DNA of 53,062 bases from Nitrospirota bacterium (lineage in GTDB: Bacteria; Nitrospirota; Thermodesulfovibrionia; Thermodesulfovibrionales; UBA6898), in the NCBI GenBank assembly GCA_021811105.1, contig JAJZPM010000020.1, positions 1 through 53,062 of the forward strand, read 5' to 3'. Both the position numbers and the translations under genes were made by a program. The notes beneath the pieces were generated by a model. The model was given only the letters and a program-made list of their open reading frames with translations. It searched no databases and was not told the DNA's origin. Shown here in pieces: positions 1 to 7,979 of the stretch (positions are counted from its first letter, which is position 1; every line of letters begins with the position of its first letter).

Positions 1-792
1 GCCCAGGAATTCCGCCATTTCCTTCTGGCTGTATCCATAGTCCATCACGGCTTTTCTTATCTGATTGGCAGAGTGCTCTCCTTGGGAGAGTATCGTTGAC
101 AGCGCCGGCCTATTTACATACCTTTGCCTCCTCGGTATCTCTTTTATGTCCTCATGCGCCTTGACGTGGGCAAGAAGTTTTTCAAAGAATACTCCTTCCC
201 CCAAAACGCTCTGTCTCCGGACTTCCTTCCAAATCCCCTTTCCCTGAAGTCCCGCTACTACAAAATCTCTATACTTCTTCTCCGCCTGCCGCCTTTTTGT
301 CCCGAATTGTCCTAATATCCAGTCCGGGCTTAGGCATTTATGGGGCTTTTGCATTCCGGCAGTGCCTCGTAAGCTGCTCCACTTCCAGTCCTCAGGTTTT
401 TTTACTGCCTTTGCCCTTACCGGGTTTAAAACGACATACCTGCTCACTTCAAGGAGATAGCTCTCTTTCTCTATCAGGATCGACTTGTACCTGCCCTGGA
501 AGATATGACCGACTCGATGGTGTTTCCTGTTGAAGTACTGTGTGTAGACCCCATTTAACTGTCTCATCCCCTTTGAAAGGTTACCGTCGGGGGTCTCGAC
601 AACGAGGTGATAGTGATTGTTCATGAGACAATATGCATGGCATATCCAGTTGAACCGCTCATTTACCTTTTGAAGGGCATCAAGAAAACCAATACGATCC
701 TCATCATCCCGAAATATCGCCTTTCTTTCATTCCCCCTTGAGGTAATGTGGTAAAGGGCGCCATCATATTCGATCCTTAGCGGTCTTGCCAT
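1..792 (-). CDS. REP-associated (RAYT/Y1-type) transposase, partial at window edge
   Basis: The minus-strand reading frame opens at an ATG (792-790) and stays open to base 1, giving 264 residues without a stop, so the C-terminus lies outside the window. It begins MARPLRIEYDGALYHITSRG, the typical start of the Y1_Tnp family. The metal-binding HUH motif is seen as NNHYHLVVETP (near residue 59), and a candidate catalytic tyrosine lies in NGVYTQYFNRKH. The visible C-terminal part (GYSQKEMAEFLG) looks like the helix-turn-helix often found at the end of these proteins. Such single-strand-specific nucleases act on REP-like hairpins. The gene looks intact as far as it can be read. A GGGGTCAGG motif lies about 40 bases upstream, and a related motif follows a second Y1 fragment near 25.1 kb. 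Confidence 0.85.
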   Translation of the reverse strand, partial: MARPLRIEYDGALYHITSRGNERKAIFRDDEDRIGFLDALQKVNERFNWICHAYCLMNNHYHLVVETPDGNLSKGMRQLNGVYTQYFNRKHHRVGHIFQGRYKSILIEKESYLLEVSRYVVLNPVRAKAVKKPEDWKWSSLRGTAGMQKPHKCLSPDWILGQFGTKRRQAEKKYRDFVVAGLQGKGIWKEVRRQSVLGEGVFFEKLLAHVKAHEDIKEIPRRQRYVNRPALSTILSQGEHSANQIRKAVMDYGYSQKEMAEFLG

Positions 793-1240
793 AGCGGTAT
801 ACTATCATATTCTACGCATGACTGCAATAAACAAGACCTGACCCCTTTTGTATTTTCCTTCCACTCTACCCATTGTATTTTCCATTGTATTCGTTCCCCT
901 GCAAGCCTCGAACTCACCCTGGCCCTCTCCCTCAGGCGAGGGTACAATACCCTTTTTAGCGCAGGCGGGCAGGCCCTCCACACGGCCCGAAGGCAGGCCT
1001 CCCTTACGGAAGGCAGGCTGCCGCCGTTTTCATGCAGCGCGAAGCTGCAGAACCTGGGTGAAAATCACTGATTGTCGCACTACGCAAAATAAGGAAAAAA
1101 CAAAGTTCGGATGGGTTTTAACATGAATCCCCGTGTCCCGATCCTTTGGGAAGATTTTACAAATTTATCAGGGAAGATGTAAAGGAAAAATGAGAGGAAA
1201 GACGCCGGCAGAGAAAGCAATAAGAGGGGTCATCCCGGCT
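793..1240. other. Intergenic stretch, no convincing gene
   Basis: No reading frame here looks like a protein. Next to the transposase lies a GGGGTCAGGTCTTG motif read on the minus strand (832-845). Farther on are a CCCTC...GAGGG imperfect hairpin near 923-945 and several short GGCAGGC-type repeats at about 960-1020. These look like intergenic repeat debris. Confidence 0.5.
832..845 (-). other. GGGGTCAGG motif upstream of RAYT gene
   Basis: On the minus strand the sequence GGGGTCAGGTCTTG lies about 40 bases before the transposase start. A near copy (GGGGTCAGGCTTGA) lies at 25126-25139, just past the truncated transposase there. The pairing with two transposase genes suggests an element-end or recognition motif. 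This is inference from two copies. Confidence 0.4.
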
Positions 1241-1531
1241 CTAAGCAATCTTCAGCTCTTTCCGGATTTTTTCAGCTACCCACTGCCGCACGAGCGTCTG
1301 ATACGGAATCCCCTTTTTTGTAGCCACTTTCTTGATCGAGGTGAGATAAAGCGGGTCGATCTTAATAGTGACGTTTTGCAGTTTTCGTCTCCGCTTTCCC
1401 GCTACGATGTCCTCTCTGAGGGCCTCGTCAAGGCTGATTATGACGTCCTCCTCGACGATCTCGCCGAGCACACCATGTTTGTCGTAGTATTCTTCGTCCG
1501 TTGCTTTCTTTATTTCTGCCTTCCTCTTCAT
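1241..1531 (-). CDS. BrnA/CopG-family antitoxin of a type II toxin-antitoxin pair
   Basis: This is a small basic protein of 96 residues with a C-terminal ribbon-helix-helix-like segment (NVTIKIDPLYLTSIKKVA, then KKGIPYQTLVRQW), the usual DNA- and toxin-binding fold of BrnA/CopG antitoxins. It follows the BrnT-like toxin gene directly. The ATG at 1540 would sit directly against an AAGGAG box, whereas the ATG at 1531 is nine bases from it, so the later start was chosen. The pair would be cotranscribed from the promoter at 1849-1877. In known BrnTA systems the antitoxin neutralises the toxin and represses the shared promoter. Order toxin-first is the normal BrnTA order. Confidence 0.8.
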   Translation of the reverse strand: MKRKAEIKKATDEEYYDKHGVLGEIVEEDVIISLDEALREDIVAGKRRRKLQNVTIKIDPLYLTSIKKVATKKGIPYQTLVRQWVAEKIRKELKIA

Positions 1532-1536
1532 GGCTT

Positions 1537-1824
1537 TCATCTCCTTCCCGGCCTGCCCCGGTGCTTCTGCCAGTAGCGTATCTCAGCTCTGTCCATATCC
1601 CAACCTGTAATAACCCTTGCCGCGCCGTCACGTTTCAATGCGAATACGATGGTGAGGTAACGCCCTTCAAGCGTCGGGCCCATGGCAACGTAATGGCCTT
1701 TCTTTGTCTTTCGATAAAGTGGCTGAAAGGCAAAGACTTCTTCCGCCTCCTCCGGCTTGACTCCGTGGCCGAGTTCGAGGTGCACGGCATTGCCCTCATC
1801 CCATTCAAAATCCTTTATCCTCAA
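1537..1824 (-). CDS. brnT: BrnT-family toxin
   Basis: This 95-residue protein shows the BrnT family pattern: FEWDEGNAVHLELGHGV near the N-terminus, then PEEAEEVF, a central GRYLTIVFALK strand, and a conserved RVITGWDMDRAEIRYW end. BrnT toxins have a RelE-like ribonuclease fold and inhibit translation. The start codon is TTG (1824-1822), preceded by a GGAG box about ten bases upstream. It is the first gene of a two-gene unit with the antitoxin and ends five bases before the chosen antitoxin start. A sigma-70-like promoter overlapped by a perfect palindrome lies directly upstream. Whether the pair is active cannot be told from sequence. Confidence 0.85.
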   Translation of the reverse strand: MRIKDFEWDEGNAVHLELGHGVKPEEAEEVFAFQPLYRKTKKGHYVAMGPTLEGRYLTIVFALKRDGAARVITGWDMDRAEIRYWQKHRGRPGRR

Positions 1825-1840
1825 TAAGCCTGCTCCATCT

Positions 1841-1877
1841 AGTAATACATTGTATTACTTTTCTCCTTAAAAGTCAA
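1841..1877 (-). promoter_or_regulatory. brnTA promoter with palindromic operator over the -10 box
   Basis: Reading the minus strand, a -35 box TTGACT (1877-1872) is followed by a 17-base spacer and a -10 box TACAAT (1854-1849). The -10 lies inside AGTAATACATTGTATTACT (1841-1859), a palindrome with two perfect 9-base arms around one central base. A ribbon-helix-helix antitoxin bound here would block the promoter, as expected for autoregulation. Confidence 0.75.
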
Positions 1878-1954
1878 AGGGCCATATTTGAACGCTGGCA
1901 GCGCTTCCCCCGCTTCCCTCTCAGGTGTCGCGTAGGATCACAGTCCGGCGCATA

Positions 1955-2659
1955 TCAATCTTCGCCATACCCGAAAAACCGCATCATCTCCCGCGCGATC
2001 TCATCGAACTCTTCGTTCATCTTCGTAGTCCATTCCTCCTTTGGAGGAAGCTCGAAAGACGGGTTTGCATTAACTCCTTTTGAAGCCCATTTTCTTTCCT
2101 TGATCTCAATCCCTGAATAGGACTCGAGCTTACGAAGAGTTTCTTCTTTCCCGATGTCCTCTATCTTAACGATGATCTTACTTCCTTCAGGCACCCCTTT
2201 AAGCCCATCCAGAGCCTTTGAGTTCCTCGAAACCCAGATCCAGGCGTTTTTTTGGATAGGGGGCAGTGAAGGCCATCTTTCATAATACGCGTCATCCCGC
2301 AGCGGCACAGTGCCGAAGATATTCTGTTCGTGCCATCTGCGGCTGAACGCCGACCTTACGAAATCCCGTCCGTTTCTTACGGAGAGGGCAAATTTTACGG
2401 AAGGATCGAGCATGTATAGCGCGTCGATGAAATGGATATAGAGGTTCGAGGAATCCACAAAGGTCCTCCGGTCAATCCCCTGATGAAGATCGAGCATCAC
2501 TGCCAGCCTTTTTTCGATCGTGTCGAAGGGGTCGGAAGAAGGATCGGCCCCGAGAAAATACTTGTCGAGGATATACCCGCCCCTGAATTCGTGATGTCCC
2601 CCGAAGATCCTGGCCAGCGTGGCTGTGCCGCACCTGCCGGTTCCGGTGATGATCAGCAT
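1955..2659 (-). CDS. Sulfotransferase-family protein
   Basis: The 234-residue protein begins MLIITGTGRCGTATLARIF, where the glycine-rich GTGRCGTA loop matches the 5'-phosphosulfate-binding loop of PAPS-dependent sulfotransferases. A central LDPSVKFALSVRNGRDFVRS segment matches the 3'-phosphate-binding strand and helix of the family. The length fits compact bacterial sulfotransferases. These transfer sulfate from PAPS to a carbohydrate, lipid or peptide; the acceptor cannot be told here. A weak GAGGGA box precedes the ATG. It is not linked to obvious polysaccharide genes and appears to be a single-gene unit. Confidence 0.75.
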   Translation of the reverse strand: MLIITGTGRCGTATLARIFGGHHEFRGGYILDKYFLGADPSSDPFDTIEKRLAVMLDLHQGIDRRTFVDSSNLYIHFIDALYMLDPSVKFALSVRNGRDFVRSAFSRRWHEQNIFGTVPLRDDAYYERWPSLPPIQKNAWIWVSRNSKALDGLKGVPEGSKIIVKIEDIGKEETLRKLESYSGIEIKERKWASKGVNANPSFELPPKEEWTTKMNEEFDEIAREMMRFFGYGED

Positions 2660-2992
2660 CTTTCCCTCGACCGAGAGACGAACATACTGAAAAAACCTGA
2701 TTCCCTCTCCTCAGCGAGTCGCCTGTGGCGACCGATCAGGTCGGGGAATGACGTCCCCATTAGTTTCATTCTTTTATTTGATAGCGTAATCGTATGCATT
2801 TGCAGGGTATGATATTGTTTGTAATGGATTTGAGCAGCTATTGTCAATATGGCTTGCCGGCAGGAGCGGAGGCAGGCGTGTGAGGATCAGGCGCCGCGGT
2901 GAGGTTGAGATAAGTCTTCCCGGGAGGTTAATATAAAGTCCTGAAAAACCCGCAGGGAAGATGCGGGGAAGTAAGCCGAGGGAGGAATAATC
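2660..2992. other. Intergenic stretch with a short dispersed repeat
   Basis: No gene is visible. The part at about 2697-2755 contains GCGAGTCGCC, a GATCAGGTC stretch and GGGGAATGAC, which relate to the repeats near 7.1 kb and 49.1 kb. The end of the stretch provides the leader and ribosome binding site of the next gene (GGGAGGAATAATC before the ATG at 2993). Confidence 0.45.
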
Positions 2993-3520
2993 ATGATTTC
3001 GAGAAGACGCTTTCTCAAAACCGCCCTTGCCGCTTCGGCGGCACTGCCGTTCGGTGCCAGAACCGCGCGTGCTTCGGAAAGGACCGAGCGGTCGCTCAAC
3101 CTGTACAATATCCATACCGACGAAAGTCTCGACATATGTTATTTCAGCGGCGGGCGGTACGACTACGAGGCACTCGAGAGGATAAACTACCTTTTGAGGT
3201 GTCATTATTCGAACGAGGTCAAGGTGATAGACGTCAGAGTGCTCGACCTGCTCACCGAAATCAAGGATATTATCGCCAGAGACGAACCGATCAAGATCAT
3301 TTCGGGCTATCGTTCGCCCCAATATAACGAGTATCTGCGGGAACTCGGGAGGCATGTCGCCAGGAACAGCTATCACCTGCGCGGACTCGCCATCGACTTC
3401 GCGTTTGCGGGCGTCGGCACGAAGAAAATCGCCGGGGTCGCAAAGTCCTTTGATTCGGGAGGGGTTGGCAGATACCCTGACTTCGTGCATATCGACGTCG
3501 GCCCGGTGAGATATTGGTAA
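2993..3520 (+). CDS. Tat-exported DUF882/YcbK-like M15 murein peptidase
   Basis: This 175-residue protein carries a twin-arginine signal (MISRRRFLKTALAASAALPF) with likely cleavage near residue 28. The mature part has the DUF882/peptidase M15 pattern: SGYRSPQYN at 104-112, HLRGLAIDF with H128 and D135, and FVHIDVG with H166. These three residues are the expected zinc ligands. Family members such as MepK (YcbK) cut peptidoglycan cross-links in the periplasm. A good GGGAGGAA box precedes the ATG. The export route suggests a cofactor-loaded or folded substrate of the Tat system. It is followed 48 bases later by an unknown cytoplasmic gene, possibly in the same transcript. Confidence 0.88.
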   Translation: MISRRRFLKTALAASAALPFGARTARASERTERSLNLYNIHTDESLDICYFSGGRYDYEALERINYLLRCHYSNEVKVIDVRVLDLLTEIKDIIARDEPIKIISGYRSPQYNEYLRELGRHVARNSYHLRGLAIDFAFAGVGTKKIAGVAKSFDSGGVGRYPDFVHIDVGPVRYW

Positions 3521-3568
3521 ACGAATAAGTTCCTAGCCGGGACATAATTTCATAAGGAGAAAGGCCTA

Positions 3569-4225
3569 ATGGGTAAAGAAGCAGATATTGAGAAAAGACT
3601 TTTCCAGTCGATCATCGAGTATGTCCGAGTAAACCATGCGAATGCGATAGACAAAGCCTATGAATATTTCTGGGACGAGCAGCATCCCGACGAGATCATG
3701 AGCGGCACCGCCCTCGAACTCGGCTTCCACAACTTTGAGGACTGGCTCCTATTCGACTACCGTGCGAACGAGGCAAAGGAGACCTTCATCGACATTTATA
3801 TGAAGCACCACAACGAGCTGACAACCGAAGAGCAGGCGGTTCTCGATAAAATTAAGGGTTCCCTGCTGAGCCTTTATGAGGTGGTCTCGGTCTCGAAGGA
3901 TAAGAGGGTCATGATCCAGGACCTCCTTATGGGAGGGGAGTTCTCGCTGCGGGACAAGAACCTCACGAACGGGCTGAAGAAAGGCGATATCTTCGCCACG
4001 AGACTCCTCCCTCTGGATGGGAACGTCGTGATGAGCGGATGCGTATATCCCTTTTCCTCCGAGCGGAAAAAGTCATTGCTCAACAGCGTCGACAAACAGT
4101 TCAAGCGGTACGTAAAAAACGTCGACACGGAAGGCCAAATGAAGGATTATCTGAAAGAATACGGAGATGTCTTCAACCTCCTCTGGCTGCACTTAATCGT
4201 GGGCTCCGCCCCGGAGAAGGCATAA
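3569..4225 (+). CDS. Hypothetical acidic cytoplasmic protein
   Basis: This is a 218-residue protein with no signal peptide or membrane segment and no motif I can assign. It is rich in aromatic and acidic residues (for example HNFEDWLLFDYRA at about 54-66), with a central LLSLYEVVSVSKDKRVMIQDLL block and a GDIFATRLLPLDG turn. The general pattern recalls uncharacterised proteins sometimes annotated near SEC-C proteins, but no SEC-C cysteine/histidine motif is present, so no function is given. A clear AAGGAG box precedes the ATG. A strong hairpin lies between its stop and the convergent ferredoxin gene. Confidence 0.7.
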   Translation: MGKEADIEKRLFQSIIEYVRVNHANAIDKAYEYFWDEQHPDEIMSGTALELGFHNFEDWLLFDYRANEAKETFIDIYMKHHNELTTEEQAVLDKIKGSLLSLYEVVSVSKDKRVMIQDLLMGGEFSLRDKNLTNGLKKGDIFATRLLPLDGNVVMSGCVYPFSSERKKSLLNSVDKQFKRYVKNVDTEGQMKDYLKEYGDVFNLLWLHLIVGSAPEKA

Positions 4226-4241
4226 AGCCGGGCAGCGGAAA

Positions 4242-4279
4242 GGCCTGCTGCAGATTCACGACCGTACCTGCAGCAGGCC
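4242..4279. terminator. Hairpin between convergent genes
   Basis: GGCCTGCTGCAG (4242-4253) and its exact complement CTGCAGCAGGCC (4268-4279) form a 12-base perfect stem with a 14-base loop. It lies between the stop codons of two convergent genes and could serve both as a stop or mRNA-end protector. No T-tract follows on either side, so a classic intrinsic terminator is not certain. Confidence 0.5.
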
Positions 4280-4293
4280 CATTGCCGCACTGA

Positions 4294-4485
4294 TCACTGC
4301 TCTTCCATTTTTATACATTCGACGGGACAGGAATCAGCCGCCTCCTGACAGTTGCACTTCTCGCACGCTTTGGGATCAATAACGTGCGCCTTCCCGTCTT
4401 CCTTCACCTTGAACACGTCGGGGCAGATCGCCTCGCAGGTCCCGCATCCTTCACACGCCTCATAGTCTACGACCGGTATTTTCAT
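4294..4485 (-). CDS. Small 4Fe-4S ferredoxin
   Basis: The 63-residue protein shows CEGCGTCEAICPDVF near the N-terminus and DSCPVECI near the C-terminus, the layout of monocluster ferredoxins of anaerobes. C11, C14 and C17 plus the cysteine of the DSCP motif would hold one 4Fe-4S cluster. Additional cysteines (CEKCNC) occur before the last motif, so a second site cannot be excluded. It would be a low-potential electron carrier in the cytoplasm. A GGAGG box precedes the ATG. It is transcribed divergently from hisC and has no obvious redox partner next to it. Confidence 0.9.
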   Translation of the reverse strand: MKIPVVDYEACEGCGTCEAICPDVFKVKEDGKAHVIDPKACEKCNCQEAADSCPVECIKMEEQ

Positions 4486-4595
4486 CCTCTTTCCTCCGTT
4501 CCGATGAGATTGAATTTGTCTCTTTTCTTATTGTATAACAATTTTCGGGGCCCCGCGAACACCCGCGAAGTTGGGGTGGGGACGCGTTTTTGTGA

Positions 4596-4601
4596 TATAA
4601 T
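4596..4601 (+). promoter_or_regulatory. -10 box of hisC, placed for a near-leaderless transcript
   Basis: TATAAT ends eight bases before the hisC ATG (4610), so transcription would start at or next to the start codon. A weak TTGGGG lies 19 bases further upstream as a -35 candidate. No Shine-Dalgarno sequence lies between the box and the ATG. Confidence 0.55.
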
Positions 4602-4609
4602 GCTTCGCG

Positions 4610-5650
4610 ATGAATATAAAACGTCTTGTAAAAAAAGAGGTTTCCCGCCTCAGGGCTTACAACGCAAAAGAAATACCGTGCCGGATAAAGCTCGATGCGA
4701 ACGAGAGCCCATATGACTTCAGGCCTGCACTGACGGTCGCAAAAGACATCAGCACAAACAGATATCCTGATCCCGATGCCGCCAAACTCAAGAGACTTCT
4801 TGCCGGACACCTCGGCGTGAAAGAGGAAAACATCCTTCAGGGCAACGGCTCCGACGAACTGATCTACTACCTGATCGCCACATTCGGCGGACCGGTCCTC
4901 TATCCGGTGCCGACATTTTCGATGTACGGCATCATTGCACGTGCCCTCGGTGAACGGACGGTGGAGGTGCCTCTCGATGCAGAATTCGACCTCGATGCCG
5001 ACAAAACGCTGCAGGCAATCAGGAAAGAAAAACCGAAGCTCATATTCCTTAGCAGCCCCAACAACCCGACCGGGAACTGCTTCTCCTCCGGAAAGATCCT
5101 GAAGATCGTCGAGAAGGCAGCCGGCATTGTCGTCGTGGATGAGGCATACCAGCCCTTTTCCAGTGAAAAGGGGTTCCTTCCCCTGCTGAAGGACTGCAAT
5201 AACCTGGTGATCATGAGGACGCTGAGCAAGATCGGGCTTGCCGCGCTGCGGGTCGGCTTTATGGTGGCGGGCGCAGAAATCGTTGCTGAAGTCAATAAGG
5301 TGCGGCTTCCCTTCAATGTGAATTCGCTTTCCCAGTCGATAGCAGTTGCGGCACTGAAGGACAAAAAAAGGCTGCGCAACGCCGTAAAGACGATCATGTC
5401 TGAAAGGGACCGCCTTTTTGAGGGCATGCAGAAGATCGAGGGCGTCAGGCCCTTCCCCTCTGAGGCCAACTTTATCCTTTTTGCGGTGAAAAGCCCTGAT
5501 AAGGTATACGGTGCGCTCCTGCAAAAAGGGATTCTCGTAAGGAACATCAATGACGCCGTCAGGGGATGCCTGCGGGTGACCGTCGGGACTCCGGAGGAGA
5601 ACTCCGCCTTTTTGAAGACGCTGGCCGGAATCATTCGTAACGCACGCTGA
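4610..5650 (+). CDS. hisC: Histidinol-phosphate aminotransferase
   Basis: The 346-residue protein is a fold-type I PLP aminotransferase. Visible landmarks are DANESPYDF near residue 29, NGSDELI at 79-85, SPNNPTGN at 149-156, VVDEAYQPF at 175-183 (Asp177 contacts the pyridine nitrogen), and RTLSKIGLAALRVGF with the Schiff-base Lys207. The order and length match HisC, which converts imidazole-acetol phosphate to histidinol phosphate with glutamate. It lies 15 bases before hisB, so the two form an operon. The start has no ribosome binding site but lies just after a TATAAT box, which suggests a leaderless message. Other his genes are not in the window. Confidence 0.95.
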   Translation: MNIKRLVKKEVSRLRAYNAKEIPCRIKLDANESPYDFRPALTVAKDISTNRYPDPDAAKLKRLLAGHLGVKEENILQGNGSDELIYYLIATFGGPVLYPVPTFSMYGIIARALGERTVEVPLDAEFDLDADKTLQAIRKEKPKLIFLSSPNNPTGNCFSSGKILKIVEKAAGIVVVDEAYQPFSSEKGFLPLLKDCNNLVIMRTLSKIGLAALRVGFMVAGAEIVAEVNKVRLPFNVNSLSQSIAVAALKDKKRLRNAVKTIMSERDRLFEGMQKIEGVRPFPSEANFILFAVKSPDKVYGALLQKGILVRNINDAVRGCLRVTVGTPEENSAFLKTLAGIIRNAR

Positions 5651-5665
5651 CTAAGAGGAGGCCGC

Positions 5666-6253
5666 ATGAGGAAATCGAGGGTCGACAGGAAAACCAAGGA
5701 AACCGAGATCAAGATCGAGCTCGACCTTGAAGGAAGCGGGACCTATAAGATCGATACGTCTATCCCTTTTCTTGATCACATGCTCTCGCTCATGTCAAGG
5801 CACGGCCTTTTCGACCTGAAGATAAAGGCAAAAGGAGATATCGAAGTCGACGACCACCATACCGTCGAAGACACCGGCATAGTCCTCGGCAAGGCCTTCA
5901 GGCAGGCGCTCGGGGACATGAAGGGGATACGCCGGTACGGCCAGGCCTCGGTGCCGATGGACGAATGCCTCGCCTCGGTGAGCCTCGATATCAGCGGAAG
6001 ACCCTACCTCGTGTACAAAGTCGAGTTTCCGAAAAAGTCGAAACTCAAGGACTTCGACCCGGACCTTATCGAAGACTTTTTGCAGGCCTTTGTGAGCCAC
6101 GCAGGCGTCACGCTCCATGTCGGCGTAGCGTACGGCAGAAATACCCATCACATCATCGAGGCCGTATTCAAGGCCCTCGGCAGGGCGCTGCGACAGGCTG
6201 CCGAGATAGACCCCAGGGTAAAGGGCGTGCCTTCCACAAAAGGCAAAATATAA
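5666..6253 (+). CDS. hisB: Imidazoleglycerol-phosphate dehydratase
   Basis: The 195-residue length and sequence match the monofunctional HisB found in most bacteria. Key features are [10 protein letters not shown] near 33-42, the metal-binding DHHTVEDTG (H64, H65, E68) and the second repeat [19 protein letters not shown], which mirrors the first in this duplicated fold. The enzyme dehydrates imidazole glycerol phosphate to imidazole-acetol phosphate, the step directly before HisC. A strong GAGGAGG box precedes the ATG. It is cotranscribed with hisC, and the HAD phosphatase gene follows about 60 bases on. Confidence 0.97.
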   Translation: MRKSRVDRKTKETEIKIELDLEGSGTYKIDTSIPFLDHMLSLMSRHGLFDLKIKAKGDIEVDDHHTVEDTGIVLGKAFRQALGDMKGIRRYGQASVPMDECLASVSLDISGRPYLVYKVEFPKKSKLKDFDPDLIEDFLQAFVSHAGVTLHVGVAYGRNTHHIIEAVFKALGRALRQAAEIDPRVKGVPSTKGKI

Positions 6254-6316
6254 GGTTTTCGGCATGTCCACCGTGTTGGTATGCAACATCCTGGGCTGCT
6301 CTTTTTCATCCGCGTC

Positions 6317-6988
6317 ATGCCGAAGGTAACAATCCCCCTGGGCGAAATCAAGTACGTCCTTCTCGATATGGACGGCACACTGTTAGACAAGTATTTCGAC
6401 GACTACTTCTGGGAGCACCTCCTTCCGGAGAAATACGCCGAAAAAAAGAAGATCTCCTTCGGCAGGGCGAAGGAGGAACTGCTCGCAAAGTATCATGCCC
6501 ACGAAGGGACGCTTAACTGGACGGACATAGACTTCTGGTCCCGGGAAGTCGAGATCGACATACCCGCCCTCAAGGAACAGATACACCACCTTATCGAGGT
6601 GCATCCCCATGTCGAAGATTTTCTCCGGATGCTGAAACACCGCAGGAAAAAGGTCTTTCTCGTCACAAACGCCCATTACAAGGTGCTCGACATCAAGCTG
6701 AAGAAGACCGAGATCGGTAAATACTTCGACGCAACCCTGACGTCGTTCGAAATCGGTTTTCCGAAGGAGATGATCGAGTTCTGGGAAAAGGCCGAAAAAA
6801 AGCTCGGCTTCGAGAAGGAAAGATCCCTCTTTATCGACGACACCAAGGCGGTACTGAGGACAGCAAAGAGGTTCGGGATCAGGCATATCCTTTATAAGTC
6901 ATACGCGAGTTCAAGGGGAGAAAGGGGGAAGTCGAAAGAATTCACCGAACTCCGGGACTTCAGAGAACTCATGCGACCTGCTGATTAA
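6317..6988 (+). CDS. HAD hydrolase, YrfG-like GMP/IMP nucleotidase
   Basis: The protein has the HAD motif I VLLDMDGTLLD, then FDDYFWEHLLPEKYA, GTLNWTDIDFW, LVTNAHYKVLDIKL (motif II) and LFIDDTKAVLRTAKRFGIRH (motif IV). This series of conserved stretches matches the YrfG group, which hydrolyses GMP and IMP to nucleosides. The start at 6317 (MPKVTIPLG) fits the family N-terminus better than the in-frame ATG at 6281, but neither has a good ribosome binding site. It follows hisB and probably belongs to the same transcript. Substrate specificity is inferred from the family only. Confidence 0.8.
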   Translation: MPKVTIPLGEIKYVLLDMDGTLLDKYFDDYFWEHLLPEKYAEKKKISFGRAKEELLAKYHAHEGTLNWTDIDFWSREVEIDIPALKEQIHHLIEVHPHVEDFLRMLKHRRKKVFLVTNAHYKVLDIKLKKTEIGKYFDATLTSFEIGFPKEMIEFWEKAEKKLGFEKERSLFIDDTKAVLRTAKRFGIRHILYKSYASSRGERGKSKEFTELRDFRELMRPAD

Positions 6989-7026
6989 CAGTCTCATCCT
7001 AGTATTCATCGAATCTCTCGTTTTAT

Positions 7027-7172
7027 CCGTCATGCCCGAGGTTCTTAGTCGGGCATCCATTTTCCGACTGGATTCCCGCCTTCGCGGGAATGACAACAAA
7101 CCCAGCGAATTCCATCTTTGTCATTCCGGCCTGTCCGGTCTCCTCGGCGACTCGCCGGGGCGAGAATCTTTC
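7027..7172. repeat. Dispersed palindromic intergenic repeat (GTCATxCCCGA type)
   Basis: The stretch holds three linked hairpins: GCCCGAGG...TCGGGC at 7033-7053, ATTCCCGCC/TTCGCGGGAAT at 7072-7091, and CATTCCGGCCTGTCCGG near 7122-7138 followed by GGCGACTCGCCGGGGCGAGA. A clearly related copy lies at 45627-45707 and a partial one at 49119-49172. It looks like a non-coding repeat family of this genome. Confidence 0.75.
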
Positions 7173-7289
7173 TTGTTCTTTCGCCCGTAACTGAAGTCTT
7201 ACTGCGGTGTCTTGTCGCCATTATAAATTTTTTTTCGGTCTGCATGGCCTGTCGGATTGCAGCATGCCGAAAACGTGGTAATATGAGTC

Positions 7290-7817
7290 ATGAAGAGAAT
7301 ATCGGCGCGCATGCTCGTTCTTTTCCTCGCGGTGTTTTCATTCACCGCAAGTTCCTGCGCCCTGGGCAACCGCCTCGCCGTGAAGTCTGCGGAAGAATCC
7401 GATGTCACAGGAAACTTCAGGCTCATCCTTTACGGCTGCACGTACAACAACGACCTTAAAACAATCGCCATCCTCGATAAAGAGGGCGACCCGTACATCT
7501 TCGAACCATATGCTCCCGATTTCGAATACCGCGTCAAGAAAGGGGTCCCTGCGAAGGAAGCGCTCCAGGAGGCGGAGAGGTTTGTCGACTGCAGCACTGC
7601 CTTCCGGAGTGCCCAACTGAGCAGGCTCGTGGATGCGAAAGGTGAAACGCTCGGGTTTGAGATGAGGCCTCTTTACATGCCGTTTGTCTTCGGCATTGAA
7701 GATGTGCTGCATACTGATTATCTGCTCGAGGGCGACAAGGTCATCGTAAAAATATGGCTCTCCAGGTCCGTCGAGGAAATGATGGGAACCGGCGAATCGG
7801 GTGAAAAAGAGCGCTGA
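7290..7817 (+). CDS. Hypothetical lipoprotein
   Basis: The N-terminus is a lipoprotein signal: positive MKRISAR, a hydrophobic stretch LVLFLAVFSF, then TASSC with the lipobox cysteine near residue 23. The 175-residue mature protein has no motif I recognise. It contains VTGNFRLILYGCTYNNDLKTIA and a run of beta-like segments. A membrane-anchored periplasmic protein is expected. It precedes the small coiled-coil/ZapA pair but is separated from it by about 160 bases. No partner genes point to a role. Confidence 0.75.
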   Translation: MKRISARMLVLFLAVFSFTASSCALGNRLAVKSAEESDVTGNFRLILYGCTYNNDLKTIAILDKEGDPYIFEPYAPDFEYRVKKGVPAKEALQEAERFVDCSTAFRSAQLSRLVDAKGETLGFEMRPLYMPFVFGIEDVLHTDYLLEGDKVIVKIWLSRSVEEMMGTGESGEKER

Positions 7818-7979
7818 CGCCCGCGACCTTCCTCACGCCTGTAGACAGGGAAGGTTTACATCTGGTATGTTAGGAAAATGGAATCGGAAAAAACGCTTTT
7901 TGACGGCGAGTGCCCCGGCCATCAACCCGGCACAGAGGCGGGAAACGATTCTTTTACCATACAGAGGGAGGTCCTGCAA

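Noticed and set aside
2653-2847. 64-codon frame upstream of the sulfotransferase
   Set aside because: It overlaps a repeat-like stretch and has no recognisable motif or start signal.
4460-5524. 354-codon minus-strand frame opposite hisC
   Set aside because: hisC on the other strand carries all catalytic residues; the antisense frame resembles nothing.
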